From the NCBI GenBank assembly GCA_022709925.1, contig JAKLHX010000007.1, positions 1-16,503 of the forward strand: 16,503 nucleotides of DNA. The letters run 5' to 3'. This stretch comes from Candidatus Margulisiibacteriota bacterium. Its GTDB lineage: Bacteria > Margulisbacteria > WOR-1 > JAKLHX01. Below are positions 8,577 to 15,312 of the stretch, piece by piece. Both the position numbers and the translations under genes were made by a program. A model generated the notes under the pieces. The model made no database searches, had not been told where the DNA came from, and saw only the letters and a list, made by a program, of their open reading frames with translations. Position 1 is the stretch's first letter; every line of letters starts with the position of its first letter.

Positions 8577-10670
8577 TTAGAAGTTCATCGTGAGGTTGAT
8601 TCTGCCCTGGGAATCTATCTCGGTCACTTTAACGTCCACCTTGTCCCCGACCTGCACGACATCTTCAACTTTGTTCACTCTGCGATCGGATAACTTCGAT
8701 ATGTGGACCATCCCGTCTTTACCCGGAAGTATCTCGACAAAAGCGCCGAACGGCATGATCTTGACCACTTCGCCGTGATACACTTTGCCGACCTCTGCAT
8801 CCATTGCAATAGCTTCTATCTGTTCCTGCGCGTTCTTGGCAGCTGCCGCATCAATGGATGTTATGAATACCCTGCCGTCATCTTCTATGTCTATCTGGGC
8901 TCCGGTCTCTTCTATTATCCTCTTTATGTTCTTGCCTCCAGGCCCTATCACAAGACCGATCTTTTCAGTATTAATGGAGAAGCTTATTACGCGCGGGGCA
9001 TGCATGGAAAGCTCTTGTCTCGGATTAGGGATGACCTCGAGCATCTTTCCAAGTATAAAATCTCTTCCCTTTTTAGCCTGGGAAAAAGTATCCTTCACTA
9101 TGGCGAGAGACAACCCTTTTATTTTTATATCAAGCTGTATGGCTGTTATGCCCCTTGTCGTCCCGGCGATCTTAAAATCCATGTCGCCCAAGAAATCTTC
9201 GAGCCCTTGGAGATCCGAAAGCACCTGATAGGAACTGCCTTCTTTTACAAGCCCCATGGCAATACCGGACACCGCCGCCTTGATAGGAACCCCTGCATCC
9301 ATAAGCGCAAGAGTACTTCCGCATGTGGAAGCCATCGAGGACGAACCGTTGGACCCGAGTATCTCGGACACGAGCCTTATCGTATAAGGGAATTTTTCTT
9401 CTTCGGGAAGCACGGGAAGAAGAGCTTTCTCGGCAAGAGCGCCATGCCCTATTTCGCGCCTGCCCGGACCTCGCAGCGGCTTCACTTCACCGACACTGTA
9501 TGCCGGCATATTGTAATGATGTATGTATCTTTTTTCGCTCTCTTCGGCAGAGAGGCCGTCTATTATCTGCGCATCGCCTTTTGAACCGAGAGTGACGACG
9601 GTAAGAGCCTGCGTCCATCCCCTGGTAAAAAGTCCGGAGCCGTGAGAGCGGGGGATCATCGAGACTTCACAGGTTATGGGACGGATCTCATCGGTCTTCC
9701 TGCCATCCGGACGCCTGTGTTCATCGATGATCATCTTCCTTACTATCTTCTTTTCGATGGACTTTATCACTGCAGGAACATCGGCCGGAGATTCTTTCAT
9801 CGCGGCTTTAAGGTCTTCATCTTTTGAATTCTTTACTGACTCAACAATGTTCGCGGCAATAACCTCCAGCCTGTCTATCTGCTTTTCTTTGTCCGGGATG
9901 TTGAGAGCTTCTTTTATCTCTCCCTCATAACCGGATTTTACATATTTGCTTATAAGTTCATTCGGAGCATAAGTAGTGTACTTCATTTTTGGGAGGCCGA
10001 CTTTTTTACAAAGAGCTTCCTGCAGGTCTATGCTTTTGTTTATGGCGTCCTGCGCGAATACCAAAGCATCCACAAAAACATCTTCCGGGACTTCCTTGGC
10101 AGCTGCTTCTATCATTAGGGTCTCGGTCCTGGTCGCAGCGATGACAAAGTCCATATCGCTGCTTTCCATTTCGCTGTTGGTCGGGTTCGCTATGAACTTG
10201 CCGTTGACCCTGCCTATCCTGACCGCGCCGATGGGCCCTTCAAAAGGGATCTCGGAAATAGAGAGAGCCGCAGACGCTCCGATCACAGCAAGCACATCCG
10301 GGATGTTCTCTCCGTCGACGGAAAGAGGAGTGACAACGACTTGGACGTCATTGCGGAAACCATCTGGGAAAAGAGGCCTGATCGGCCTGTCTATCAGGCG
10401 TGAAGTAAGTATCGCTTTTTCCGTGGGACGGCCTTCTCTCTTGAAAAATCCCCCCGGGATCTTCCCGACCGCATACATCTTTTCTTCGTAATCAACTGAA
10501 AGCGGGAAGAAATCTATCCCCTGTCTTATCTTGCCGGAAACGACGCATGAAGCCATCAACATGGTATCGCCGCATCTTATTACTACGGAACCGGAAGCTT
10601 GTTTTGCGAGTTTTCCTGTTTCTAGAGAGAGTGTTTTTCCGCCGATTTCGATCGAAGAGGTGTCTGTCAT
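8577..10670 (-). CDS. pnp: Polyribonucleotide nucleotidyltransferase (PNPase)
   Basis: PNPase degrades RNA 3' to 5' with phosphate in the cytoplasm, alone or in a degradosome. The 697 residues match the usual length of about 700. Order: first RNase PH domain (about 1-215, with FFKREGRPTEKAIL and RLIDRPIRPLFP), an all-helical linker, second RNase PH domain (about 315-550), KH domain with its GPGGKN loop (576-581) and a C-terminal S1 domain (about 627-697, ending INLTMNF). The phosphate-binding SNGSSS stretch (440-445) and the acidic pair corresponding to E. coli D486/D492 (here D492 and D498 in EDFLGDMDF) are present, so it should be active. The ATG overlaps the rpsO stop by 4 nt, with AGGA just upstream. 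Residue 352 is Trp in FTRGWTQAL, where E or Q is usual. This is a confident call. Confidence 0.98.
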   Translation of the reverse strand: MTDTSSIEIGGKTLSLETGKLAKQASGSVVIRCGDTMLMASCVVSGKIRQGIDFFPLSVDYEEKMYAVGKIPGGFFKREGRPTEKAILTSRLIDRPIRPLFPDGFRNDVQVVVTPLSVDGENIPDVLAVIGASAALSISEIPFEGPIGAVRIGRVNGKFIANPTNSEMESSDMDFVIAATRTETLMIEAAAKEVPEDVFVDALVFAQDAINKSIDLQEALCKKVGLPKMKYTTYAPNELISKYVKSGYEGEIKEALNIPDKEKQIDRLEVIAANIVESVKNSKDEDLKAAMKESPADVPAVIKSIEKKIVRKMIIDEHRRPDGRKTDEIRPITCEVSMIPRSHGSGLFTRGWTQALTVVTLGSKGDAQIIDGLSAEESEKRYIHHYNMPAYSVGEVKPLRGPGRREIGHGALAEKALLPVLPEEEKFPYTIRLVSEILGSNGSSSMASTCGSTLALMDAGVPIKAAVSGIAMGLVKEGSSYQVLSDLQGLEDFLGDMDFKIAGTTRGITAIQLDIKIKGLSLAIVKDTFSQAKKGRDFILGKMLEVIPNPRQELSMHAPRVISFSINTEKIGLVIGPGGKNIKRIIEETGAQIDIEDDGRVFITSIDAAAAKNAQEQIEAIAMDAEVGKVYHGEVVKIMPFGAFVEILPGKDGMVHISKLSDRRVNKVEDVVQVGDKVDVKVTEIDSQGRINLTMNF

Positions 10671-10918
10671 CTAATTCCTAAACTTTCAGCCAGTTTTGCG
10701 TAACGGTCGGGGTTGTTCTTTTTCAGGTAGCTCTGAAACCTTTTCCTTCTTCCGACCATCTTAAGAAGCCCTCTTCTTGTATGATGGTCCTTCTTGAATA
10801 CATCGAGATGCTTGGAAAGATGTCTTATTCTTTCGGTAAGCACCGCGATCTGTACATCAACGGAACCGCAGTCCTTTTCGTTGATCTTGTATTTATCTAT
10901 TACTGATTTTTTATCCAT
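10667..10918 (-). CDS. rpsO: 30S ribosomal protein S15
   Basis: S15 is a primary binder of the central domain of 16S rRNA in the small subunit. The 83 residues are slightly fewer than the usual 88-89, the N-terminus being short. The family signature is intact: GSVDVQIAVLTERI (18-31) and DHHTRRGLLKMVGRRKR. The ATG at 10918 is the first possible start because an in-frame TAA lies 9 nt upstream. No Shine-Dalgarno sequence precedes it. The gene sits 25 nt after ribF and overlaps pnp by 4 nt, which is the classic ribF-rpsO-pnp order. Confidence 0.97.
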   Translation of the reverse strand: MDKKSVIDKYKINEKDCGSVDVQIAVLTERIRHLSKHLDVFKKDHHTRRGLLKMVGRRKRFQSYLKKNNPDRYAKLAESLGIR

Positions 10919-10926
10919 ACATTGAG

Positions 10927-10956
10927 ATTATAACATATGAGGATCAGACGGCGCAA
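10927..10956 (-). promoter_or_regulatory. Possible promoter for rpsO-pnp
   Basis: A perfect -10 TATAAT (10927-10932) and a partial -35 TTGCGC (10951-10956) are spaced by 18 nt, the -35 lying in the last codons of ribF. The -10 ends only 8 nt before the rpsO ATG, so a transcript from here would be leaderless or nearly so. The site is plausible but rests on the -10 box. Confidence 0.45.
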
Positions 10957-11849
10957 CCGACATCCTTCTTTATCGCGCGTATCAGATCACGCACTGTCCT
11001 GAACCTTTTTTCGTCCCTTAAACGTTTCGTCAGGAACACCGATATGTCTTTCCCAGTTATATCTCTATTAAACCCTATGATATACGTTTCTATAGTAATA
11101 TCCTTGGCGTTGAACGTAGGCCTGCTGCCGATGTTCACGACGCACTTGTATTTTCTTCCAGATATCACGGCATCGCCGCAATAGACCCCGCTTTTAGGCC
11201 TGAGCTTATTACCGCATACCTCTATGTTAGCGGTCGGATAGCCAAGCTCCCTGCCCCTGCCGTATCCGCGGACAACCGTACCTTTTATAAGGTAAGGGTG
11301 CCCTAACAGGTTGACAGCATGCCCAAAATTCCCTTCTTTTAGCAGGGACCTTATAAGAGTGCTTTTTACTATGCGTCCGTTCTCTATTTTATCTGTCACG
11401 CCGGTAACGGCAAAACCAAGTCCCAGGCCAAGCTTCCTAAGTTTGGGGATATTGCCTTCTTTATTCCTGCCGAGAGTATAATCGTTGCCGGCAAAAACAT
11501 GGACCGCCCGCAGATATCCGGACAAATATTTTTCGGCAAACTTTTTATAGGTCGTGTTCTCGAGTCTCTTGTCGAACTTAATGACGACAAGATAGTCTAC
11601 CCCCAGCTCCGATATAAAACATGCCCGTTCTTCGAGATCGGTCAACAAAAGGACGTCCTTATCTTTGTGTATCACGCTCATAGGATGAGGATCAAAAGTG
11701 ACAACTACACAAGGGATCCGTTTCTTCTTTGCGGCTTCTACGGCTTTTGATATGACCCTTTTATGTCCGAGATGCACTCCGTCAAAAGTCCCGAGAGCAA
11801 CGACCGTGCTTTTTTCTTTTAACCTGCGGACATCTCTTATGATCTTCAT
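10944..11849 (-). CDS. ribF: Bifunctional riboflavin kinase / FAD synthetase
   Basis: RibF phosphorylates riboflavin to FMN and adenylates FMN to FAD in the cytoplasm. Its 301 residues fit the family length of about 300-315. The N-terminal nucleotidyltransferase domain shows GTFDGVHLGH (20-29), TFDPHP (51-56) and the segment VKSTLIR (161-167). The C-terminal riboflavin kinase domain shows GYPTANI (203-209) and GSRPTF (241-246), with a Glu at 254 in the position usual for the catalytic base. The GNDYTLGR stretch (121-128) is a little unlike the common G.DF.FG form. The ATG lies 8 nt after the amj stop with only a weak TAGG upstream, which suggests coupling to amj translation. Confidence 0.95.
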   Translation of the reverse strand: MKIIRDVRRLKEKSTVVALGTFDGVHLGHKRVISKAVEAAKKKRIPCVVVTFDPHPMSVIHKDKDVLLLTDLEERACFISELGVDYLVVIKFDKRLENTTYKKFAEKYLSGYLRAVHVFAGNDYTLGRNKEGNIPKLRKLGLGLGFAVTGVTDKIENGRIVKSTLIRSLLKEGNFGHAVNLLGHPYLIKGTVVRGYGRGRELGYPTANIEVCGNKLRPKSGVYCGDAVISGRKYKCVVNIGSRPTFNAKDITIETYIIGFNRDITGKDISVFLTKRLRDEKRFRTVRDLIRAIKKDVGCAV

Positions 11850-11857
11850 TAGAAGGC

Positions 11858-12676
11858 CTATCTTACGAATATCGACTTAACAAAAAGTGTGGCATCTTTT
11901 ATGTATTCCGAAGCCGGCCAGAACAGAAGCTGGGACAATATGAGAGTACCGACGATCCTGCCGAGGATTATGTAAAAGACCATGGCCCGGACATCGCCTT
12001 CTTTCCTTTTGCCTCTCACCGCCTGATCGGTTATGAACGCGCAGGTCGGGTCCACCATCAGGGCCAGCAGCACTGTCGCCATACCGTTAACTATTCCCGA
12101 CAACTGGCTTGCTGTTGTGCGGAACTCCGGGACCTGGGCCCCCGCGTAAAGAGATGAAAGAACACCTATCGCGTATATTGACACCATGAAAAAATTCAGC
12201 CAAAGGAATACGGGGGACATCTTTCCCAGGCTCAAGTCTTTAAAAGAACCTGCCGAAGGAAGACGGAAAGCCCTGATGATCTTTTTAAGGTTCCTTGGCT
12301 TTAAAGCCTCGACCAGCAATCTCGGAATAGAGCCGACCCTTTCGAAAGTATATATGGCTTTCTCGAAAAGATAGACAAAATACGGGATAAGCAGAGCGCC
12401 GCAAACATTGCCGATGAAAGCGGCAAATATCACGACCCTGAAATTCGTCGCAAGCACGTCCGGAGAGTTAAGCCTTATCGCATTGTCTACCATACCGCCC
12501 AGCATCGGGGCCTGCAGCATGTTCGACATCCTCGACACAAGAAAGGCGGTATTGATGAAAGCAAGGCTTGTGGCGACCTGCTTGGTACGCACGCCGGCAA
12601 GTCTCATCGAGGATGCAAGCGTCTCGGAAAAATGGATCACTCCGGTAAGGATACACACAAAAAGAAGCACGTTCAT
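11858..12676 (-). CDS. amj: Lipid II flippase of the Amj (DUF2837) family
   Basis: Amj (formerly YdaH in Bacillus subtilis) is an alternative to MurJ that moves lipid II across the cytoplasmic membrane for peptidoglycan synthesis. The 272 residues are close to full length for the family. About six membrane segments can be drawn (roughly 2-20, 35-50, 80-105, 153-178, 193-215, 232-253). Family-like stretches are HFSETLASSMRLAGVRTKQ near the N-terminus, SRMSNMLQAPMLG (48-60) and VDPTCAFITDQAVRGKR (208-224). The ATG overlaps the DUF366 stop by 4 nt and has no clear ribosome binding site, so it is probably translationally coupled. Assignment is by remembered family pattern; whether MurJ also exists in this genome cannot be seen. 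Confidence 0.82.
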   Translation of the reverse strand: MNVLLFVCILTGVIHFSETLASSMRLAGVRTKQVATSLAFINTAFLVSRMSNMLQAPMLGGMVDNAIRLNSPDVLATNFRVVIFAAFIGNVCGALLIPYFVYLFEKAIYTFERVGSIPRLLVEALKPRNLKKIIRAFRLPSAGSFKDLSLGKMSPVFLWLNFFMVSIYAIGVLSSLYAGAQVPEFRTTASQLSGIVNGMATVLLALMVDPTCAFITDQAVRGKRKEGDVRAMVFYIILGRIVGTLILSQLLFWPASEYIKDATLFVKSIFVR

Positions 12677-13227
12677 GACACGCTTTTCACTTTCGCTTTT
12701 GAAATATATACGGAAGAGATCTCTTCACAATATTTTCCCATGACCTCGAGGGCAAGTTTCCTCGGATCTACCCCGTAATCCTTAAGGCATGCGACCGGTA
12801 TAGGAGCTCCGGTCCTCAAGATATTGAGCCCGACATGTATAAGGGATGAAACCGGGGATACAGTAGCCACCGCAACCGTCAATTTCTTATTGCCGTCATA
12901 TAAACCATTGCCTACCCTGCGCAGTCTCGATATGCGGGTTTTTTTGTGGATCTCTTCCATTACCACAGAAAGGAATAGTCTTTTCCTTAATATGTTCTTT
13001 TCCAGGTCCGCGTCAAAATGTTCGATTATAAAATGCAGCATGCTGTCGCTGTATATGAACTCTTTTTTTCTGCTGTCCTCGATATCGACCATATGTTCTT
13101 TTACGGCGCAGGCCCCGATAAAAGAAACAATGGAATCGCCGGTGATACCAAAGGCATCGAGAGCAAAATGGGACCGCAGCTGGCTCCCGTCATAATCGAT
13201 CTTCCTGCTTGCTAATTTATTTTTCAC
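12673..13227 (-). CDS. DUF366 family protein, function unknown
   Basis: This 184-residue protein has no known function that I can state. It resembles the DUF366 (COG2029-type) family, which I recall as common in archaea and scattered in bacteria; a Pyrococcus member was, as I recall, placed near the class II aminoacyl-tRNA synthetase/biotin ligase fold. Visible conserved-looking blocks are IDYDGSQLRS (10-19), GDSIVSFIGAC (30-40), MVDIEDSR (46-53), SMLHFIIEHF (62-71) and a hydrophobic KKLTVAVATVSPVSSLIH (114-131). No signal peptide or membrane segment is evident. It begins with GTG 6 nt after the queC stop; a GAGG lies about 12 nt upstream, inside queC. Position directly behind queC suggests, but does not show, a link with 7-deazaguanine chemistry. 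Confidence 0.8.
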   Translation of the reverse strand: MKNKLASRKIDYDGSQLRSHFALDAFGITGDSIVSFIGACAVKEHMVDIEDSRKKEFIYSDSMLHFIIEHFDADLEKNILRKRLFLSVVMEEIHKKTRISRLRRVGNGLYDGNKKLTVAVATVSPVSSLIHVGLNILRTGAPIPVACLKDYGVDPRKLALEVMGKYCEEISSVYISKAKVKSVS

Positions 13228-13233
13228 CGCTGT

Positions 13234-13935
13234 CTATATCCCCTCGACGAATCTGTCCTTTATAAGTTCAAAATTCCCCGTACCTTTAAAAGCCATCTTG
13301 AGCCTGACACAGCTCTCGCAGGTTCCGCACATCCTGCCGTCTTTTGAGCTATTGTAGCAGGAATAGAGGAGTTCGAAAGGGACCTTCATCTTTATCCCGG
13401 TATTGACTATGCCGCCTTTATTATAGCTCTGTACATAGCTTATGAGCCTGGGCTTTGAAAAAGTCGATACCCTGAAAAGGCTGTTCACGCAATTCACGAA
13501 CTGAAGGGAATTGTCCGGAAATGTCGCGGCTTCTTCGCTGTTAAAGCCGGCAACTATCTGGTCGGCCCCCAGAGATTCCGCAAAGGAAGCTGCAATATTC
13601 ACGAACACCGCATTCCGGTTAGGGACCCAGACAAGTTTTGCATTGTTGTGGAGAAGGTCCGGCTTGGTATCGATCTCTTTTTCTGTAACGGAAGGCACTG
13701 TTTTTTTCTTGTCGACCAGAGCGGTCTTTGTTATCTCGCCGAGCCAATCTATCTTTACTATCTTATGATGGACGCCGTAGTGGGAAGCTATCTTTGAGGA
13801 ACTTTCTTTCTCATCCCTGAAAGACCTCTGCCCGTAATCAAAGGTCAGCGCAAGAAGCACCTCGGTCTCTTTTTTTGCCAATGCCAAAGAGACTAAGGAA
13901 TCCAAGCCTCCGGAAAGCAGGCAGACACTTTTCAT
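13234..13935 (-). CDS. queC: 7-cyano-7-deazaguanine (preQ0) synthase QueC
   Basis: QueC converts 7-carboxy-7-deazaguanine to preQ0 with ATP and ammonia, toward queuosine or other 7-deazaguanines. The 233 residues are typical. The ATP pyrophosphatase P-loop SGGLDS is at 8-13, and the zinc site is formed by C193, C203, C206 and C209 (CGTCESC). The middle loop reads GFNSEEAATFPDNSLQF (130-146) where E. coli-type enzymes have a DFSGYPDCR loop; I recall the former from archaeal and some deep-branching bacterial QueC proteins. The ATG overlaps the purA stop by 4 nt. No queD, queE or folE is in the window, so substrate supply must be encoded elsewhere. Confidence 0.95.
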   Translation of the reverse strand: MKSVCLLSGGLDSLVSLALAKKETEVLLALTFDYGQRSFRDEKESSSKIASHYGVHHKIVKIDWLGEITKTALVDKKKTVPSVTEKEIDTKPDLLHNNAKLVWVPNRNAVFVNIAASFAESLGADQIVAGFNSEEAATFPDNSLQFVNCVNSLFRVSTFSKPRLISYVQSYNKGGIVNTGIKMKVPFELLYSCYNSSKDGRMCGTCESCVRLKMAFKGTGNFELIKDRFVEGI

Positions 13936-15209
13936 AATTTGATTATTTTTCCGCGTTCCGCGCCTATGGAAATAAGATTGACAGGAGCGCCCGAAAGTTG
14001 CGAAAGCCTCTGGATATATTTTTTGGCGTTCAAAGGAAGTTCATCAAAGGTCTTTACCTGAGTGGTATCCTGTTTCCAGCCCGGCATCTCTTCATACACC
14101 GGCTCGCACTGTTCAAGGACTTTGAGGTCCGAAGGAAAATGATCTATCTGTTGGTTCCCGTATTTGTAAGCGGTGCAGATCTTTATCCCGGGAAGTTCAT
14201 CAAGGACATCGAGTTTTGTGATCGCAAGGCTTGTGAACCCGTTCAACTGGTTTGAATATTTCATCACTACCGCGTCGTACCATCCGCACCTGCGAGGGCG
14301 CCCTGTGGTCGCTCCGTACTCGCCGCCTTTTTCCCTTAAGAAATCCCCTACTTCGGAATTTATCTCTGTAACGAAAGGCCCGCTGCCTACTCTGGTCAAA
14401 TAAGCCTTAACGACACCTATCACGGAATTTATGAGAGTAGGTCCTACTCCCACACCTATGCATGCGCCTCCGGACACCGGATTGGAAGATGTCACAAAAG
14501 GATATGTGCCGTGATCGACATCGAGCATCGTTCCCTGCGCGCCTTCAAGAAGTACGGACTTTCCTTCTGAAGCGGCTTTCTTTACAAGCGAACCGCTGTC
14601 GTCTATAACGTGTTTTTTTATAAATCTGGCATATCCGAGATATTCATCAAGTATCGCATCAAAGTTCAGCTCGACGGGAAATTCATAGAAATTATTCAGT
14701 TGAAAAGATTTTTCCTGGATGTTCCAAAGGAGTTTTTCTTTAAGCGTGTCCAGGTTGTACAGATCCCCTACTCTTATGCCTCGTCTGTTTATTTTGTCCA
14801 CATAACAAGGGCCTATCCCCCGGCTGGTAGTGCCGATACGCCCGGCTTCACGTTTTTTCTCCTGCGCCTGGTCGATCAGTCTGTGATAAGGGAATATCAA
14901 GTGCGCTCTGGAGCTTATGCTCAGGTTGGAAGGGTCAACCCCCTGGACACGGAGCTTTTCCATTTCCTCTATAAGTACCGCGGGGTCCACTACAACACCA
15001 TTGCCGATCACGCAGCGCACGTTCGGATAAAATATGCCGGAAGGTATAAGGTGCAGTTTAAAGGTCTTATCGCCTATGACAACAGTATGCCCGGCATTAT
15101 TCCCGCCCTGGTATCTTACGACCATGTCCATATCCTTGGATAAAAGATCGGTTATCTTGCCCTTCCCTTCATCCCCCCACTGCGAACCTACGATCACTGT
15201 TACTGGCAT
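13932..15209 (-). CDS. purA: Adenylosuccinate synthetase
   Basis: PurA joins IMP and aspartate with GTP to form adenylosuccinate, the first committed step to AMP, in the cytoplasm. Its 425 residues match the family. The P-loop GSQWGDEGKGK is at 8-18, with catalytic D13 and H41 (NNAGHT) at the same numbers as in E. coli. GTTSRGIGPCYVDK and the IMP/GTP-loop motifs TRVGSGPF and GATTGRPRRCGW are intact, so the enzyme should be active. The ATG has a strong AGGGAG (15216-15221) 6 nt upstream. It heads a tightly spaced gene string running to pnp, and follows aspS after a 94-nt gap rich in hairpins. Confidence 0.98.
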   Translation of the reverse strand: MPVTVIVGSQWGDEGKGKITDLLSKDMDMVVRYQGGNNAGHTVVIGDKTFKLHLIPSGIFYPNVRCVIGNGVVVDPAVLIEEMEKLRVQGVDPSNLSISSRAHLIFPYHRLIDQAQEKKREAGRIGTTSRGIGPCYVDKINRRGIRVGDLYNLDTLKEKLLWNIQEKSFQLNNFYEFPVELNFDAILDEYLGYARFIKKHVIDDSGSLVKKAASEGKSVLLEGAQGTMLDVDHGTYPFVTSSNPVSGGACIGVGVGPTLINSVIGVVKAYLTRVGSGPFVTEINSEVGDFLREKGGEYGATTGRPRRCGWYDAVVMKYSNQLNGFTSLAITKLDVLDELPGIKICTAYKYGNQQIDHFPSDLKVLEQCEPVYEEMPGWKQDTTQVKTFDELPLNAKKYIQRLSQLSGAPVNLISIGAERGKIIKL

Positions 15210-15215
15210 ATTTTT

Positions 15216-15221
15216 CTCCCT
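15216..15221 (-). promoter_or_regulatory. purA ribosome binding site adjoining a terminator T-tract
   Basis: AGGGAG is 6 nt before the purA ATG. Its first base directly follows the six-T run of the hairpin at 15222-15244, so a terminated transcript would end just before the ribosome binding site. Confidence 0.75.
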
Positions 15222-15244
15222 AAAAAAGACGCATTTTATGCGCC
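15222..15244 (-). terminator. Intrinsic-terminator-like hairpin between aspS and purA
   Basis: On the minus strand GGCGCAT, loop AAA, ATGCGTC forms a 7-bp stem (one G-U pair) followed by six T (15222-15227). It could end the aspS transcript, or act as a leader hairpin or attenuator for purA since it adjoins the purA ribosome binding site. On the plus strand the trailing run is only TTT, so a plus-strand terminator is less likely. Confidence 0.6.
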
Positions 15245-15245
15245 T

Positions 15246-15273
15246 TTAATATTCTATCATAATAACGCTGCAA
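15246..15273 (-). promoter_or_regulatory. Possible purA promoter
   Basis: TTGCAG (15268-15273) and TATTAA (15246-15251) are 16 nt apart. A TAGAAT at 15251-15256 is an alternative -10 with a poor -35. Initiation from the first pair would fall near 15238-15240, inside the downstream hairpin. Both matches are imperfect. Confidence 0.35.
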
Positions 15274-15312
15274 TATTGTACGGGCGGGTTTCAAACCCGT
15301 CCGCTACAATAT
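15273..15312. repeat. REP-like 40-bp imperfect palindrome at the aspS 3' end
   Basis: Outer arms ATATTGTA (15273-15280) and TACAATAT (15305-15312) flank inner arms CGGGCGGGTTT (15281-15291) and AAACCCGTCCG (15293-15303). There is one mismatch (15284/15300), one bulged base (15304) and a one-base centre. The GC-rich CGGG..GTTTCAAAC..CCG core resembles short palindromes repeated between genes in many bacteria. The aspS TAG stop (15304-15306) lies inside the outer arm. No T-tract follows directly, so it is not a classic terminator by itself. Confidence 0.6.

Noticed and set aside
8703..9584. 293-codon plus-strand open frame
   Set aside because: It lies entirely antisense to pnp, whose protein is unmistakable. 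Its translation matches no family I know and it has no convincing start signal.
14610..15143. 177-codon plus-strand open frame
   Set aside because: It is the reverse complement of purA; the minus-strand protein carries all PurA motifs, so this is a shadow.
15210..15303. Purine riboswitch or T-box upstream of purA
   Set aside because: The 94-nt gap is filled by a REP-like palindrome and a short hairpin. I see no conserved riboswitch core or T-box motif, and there is too little room for one.
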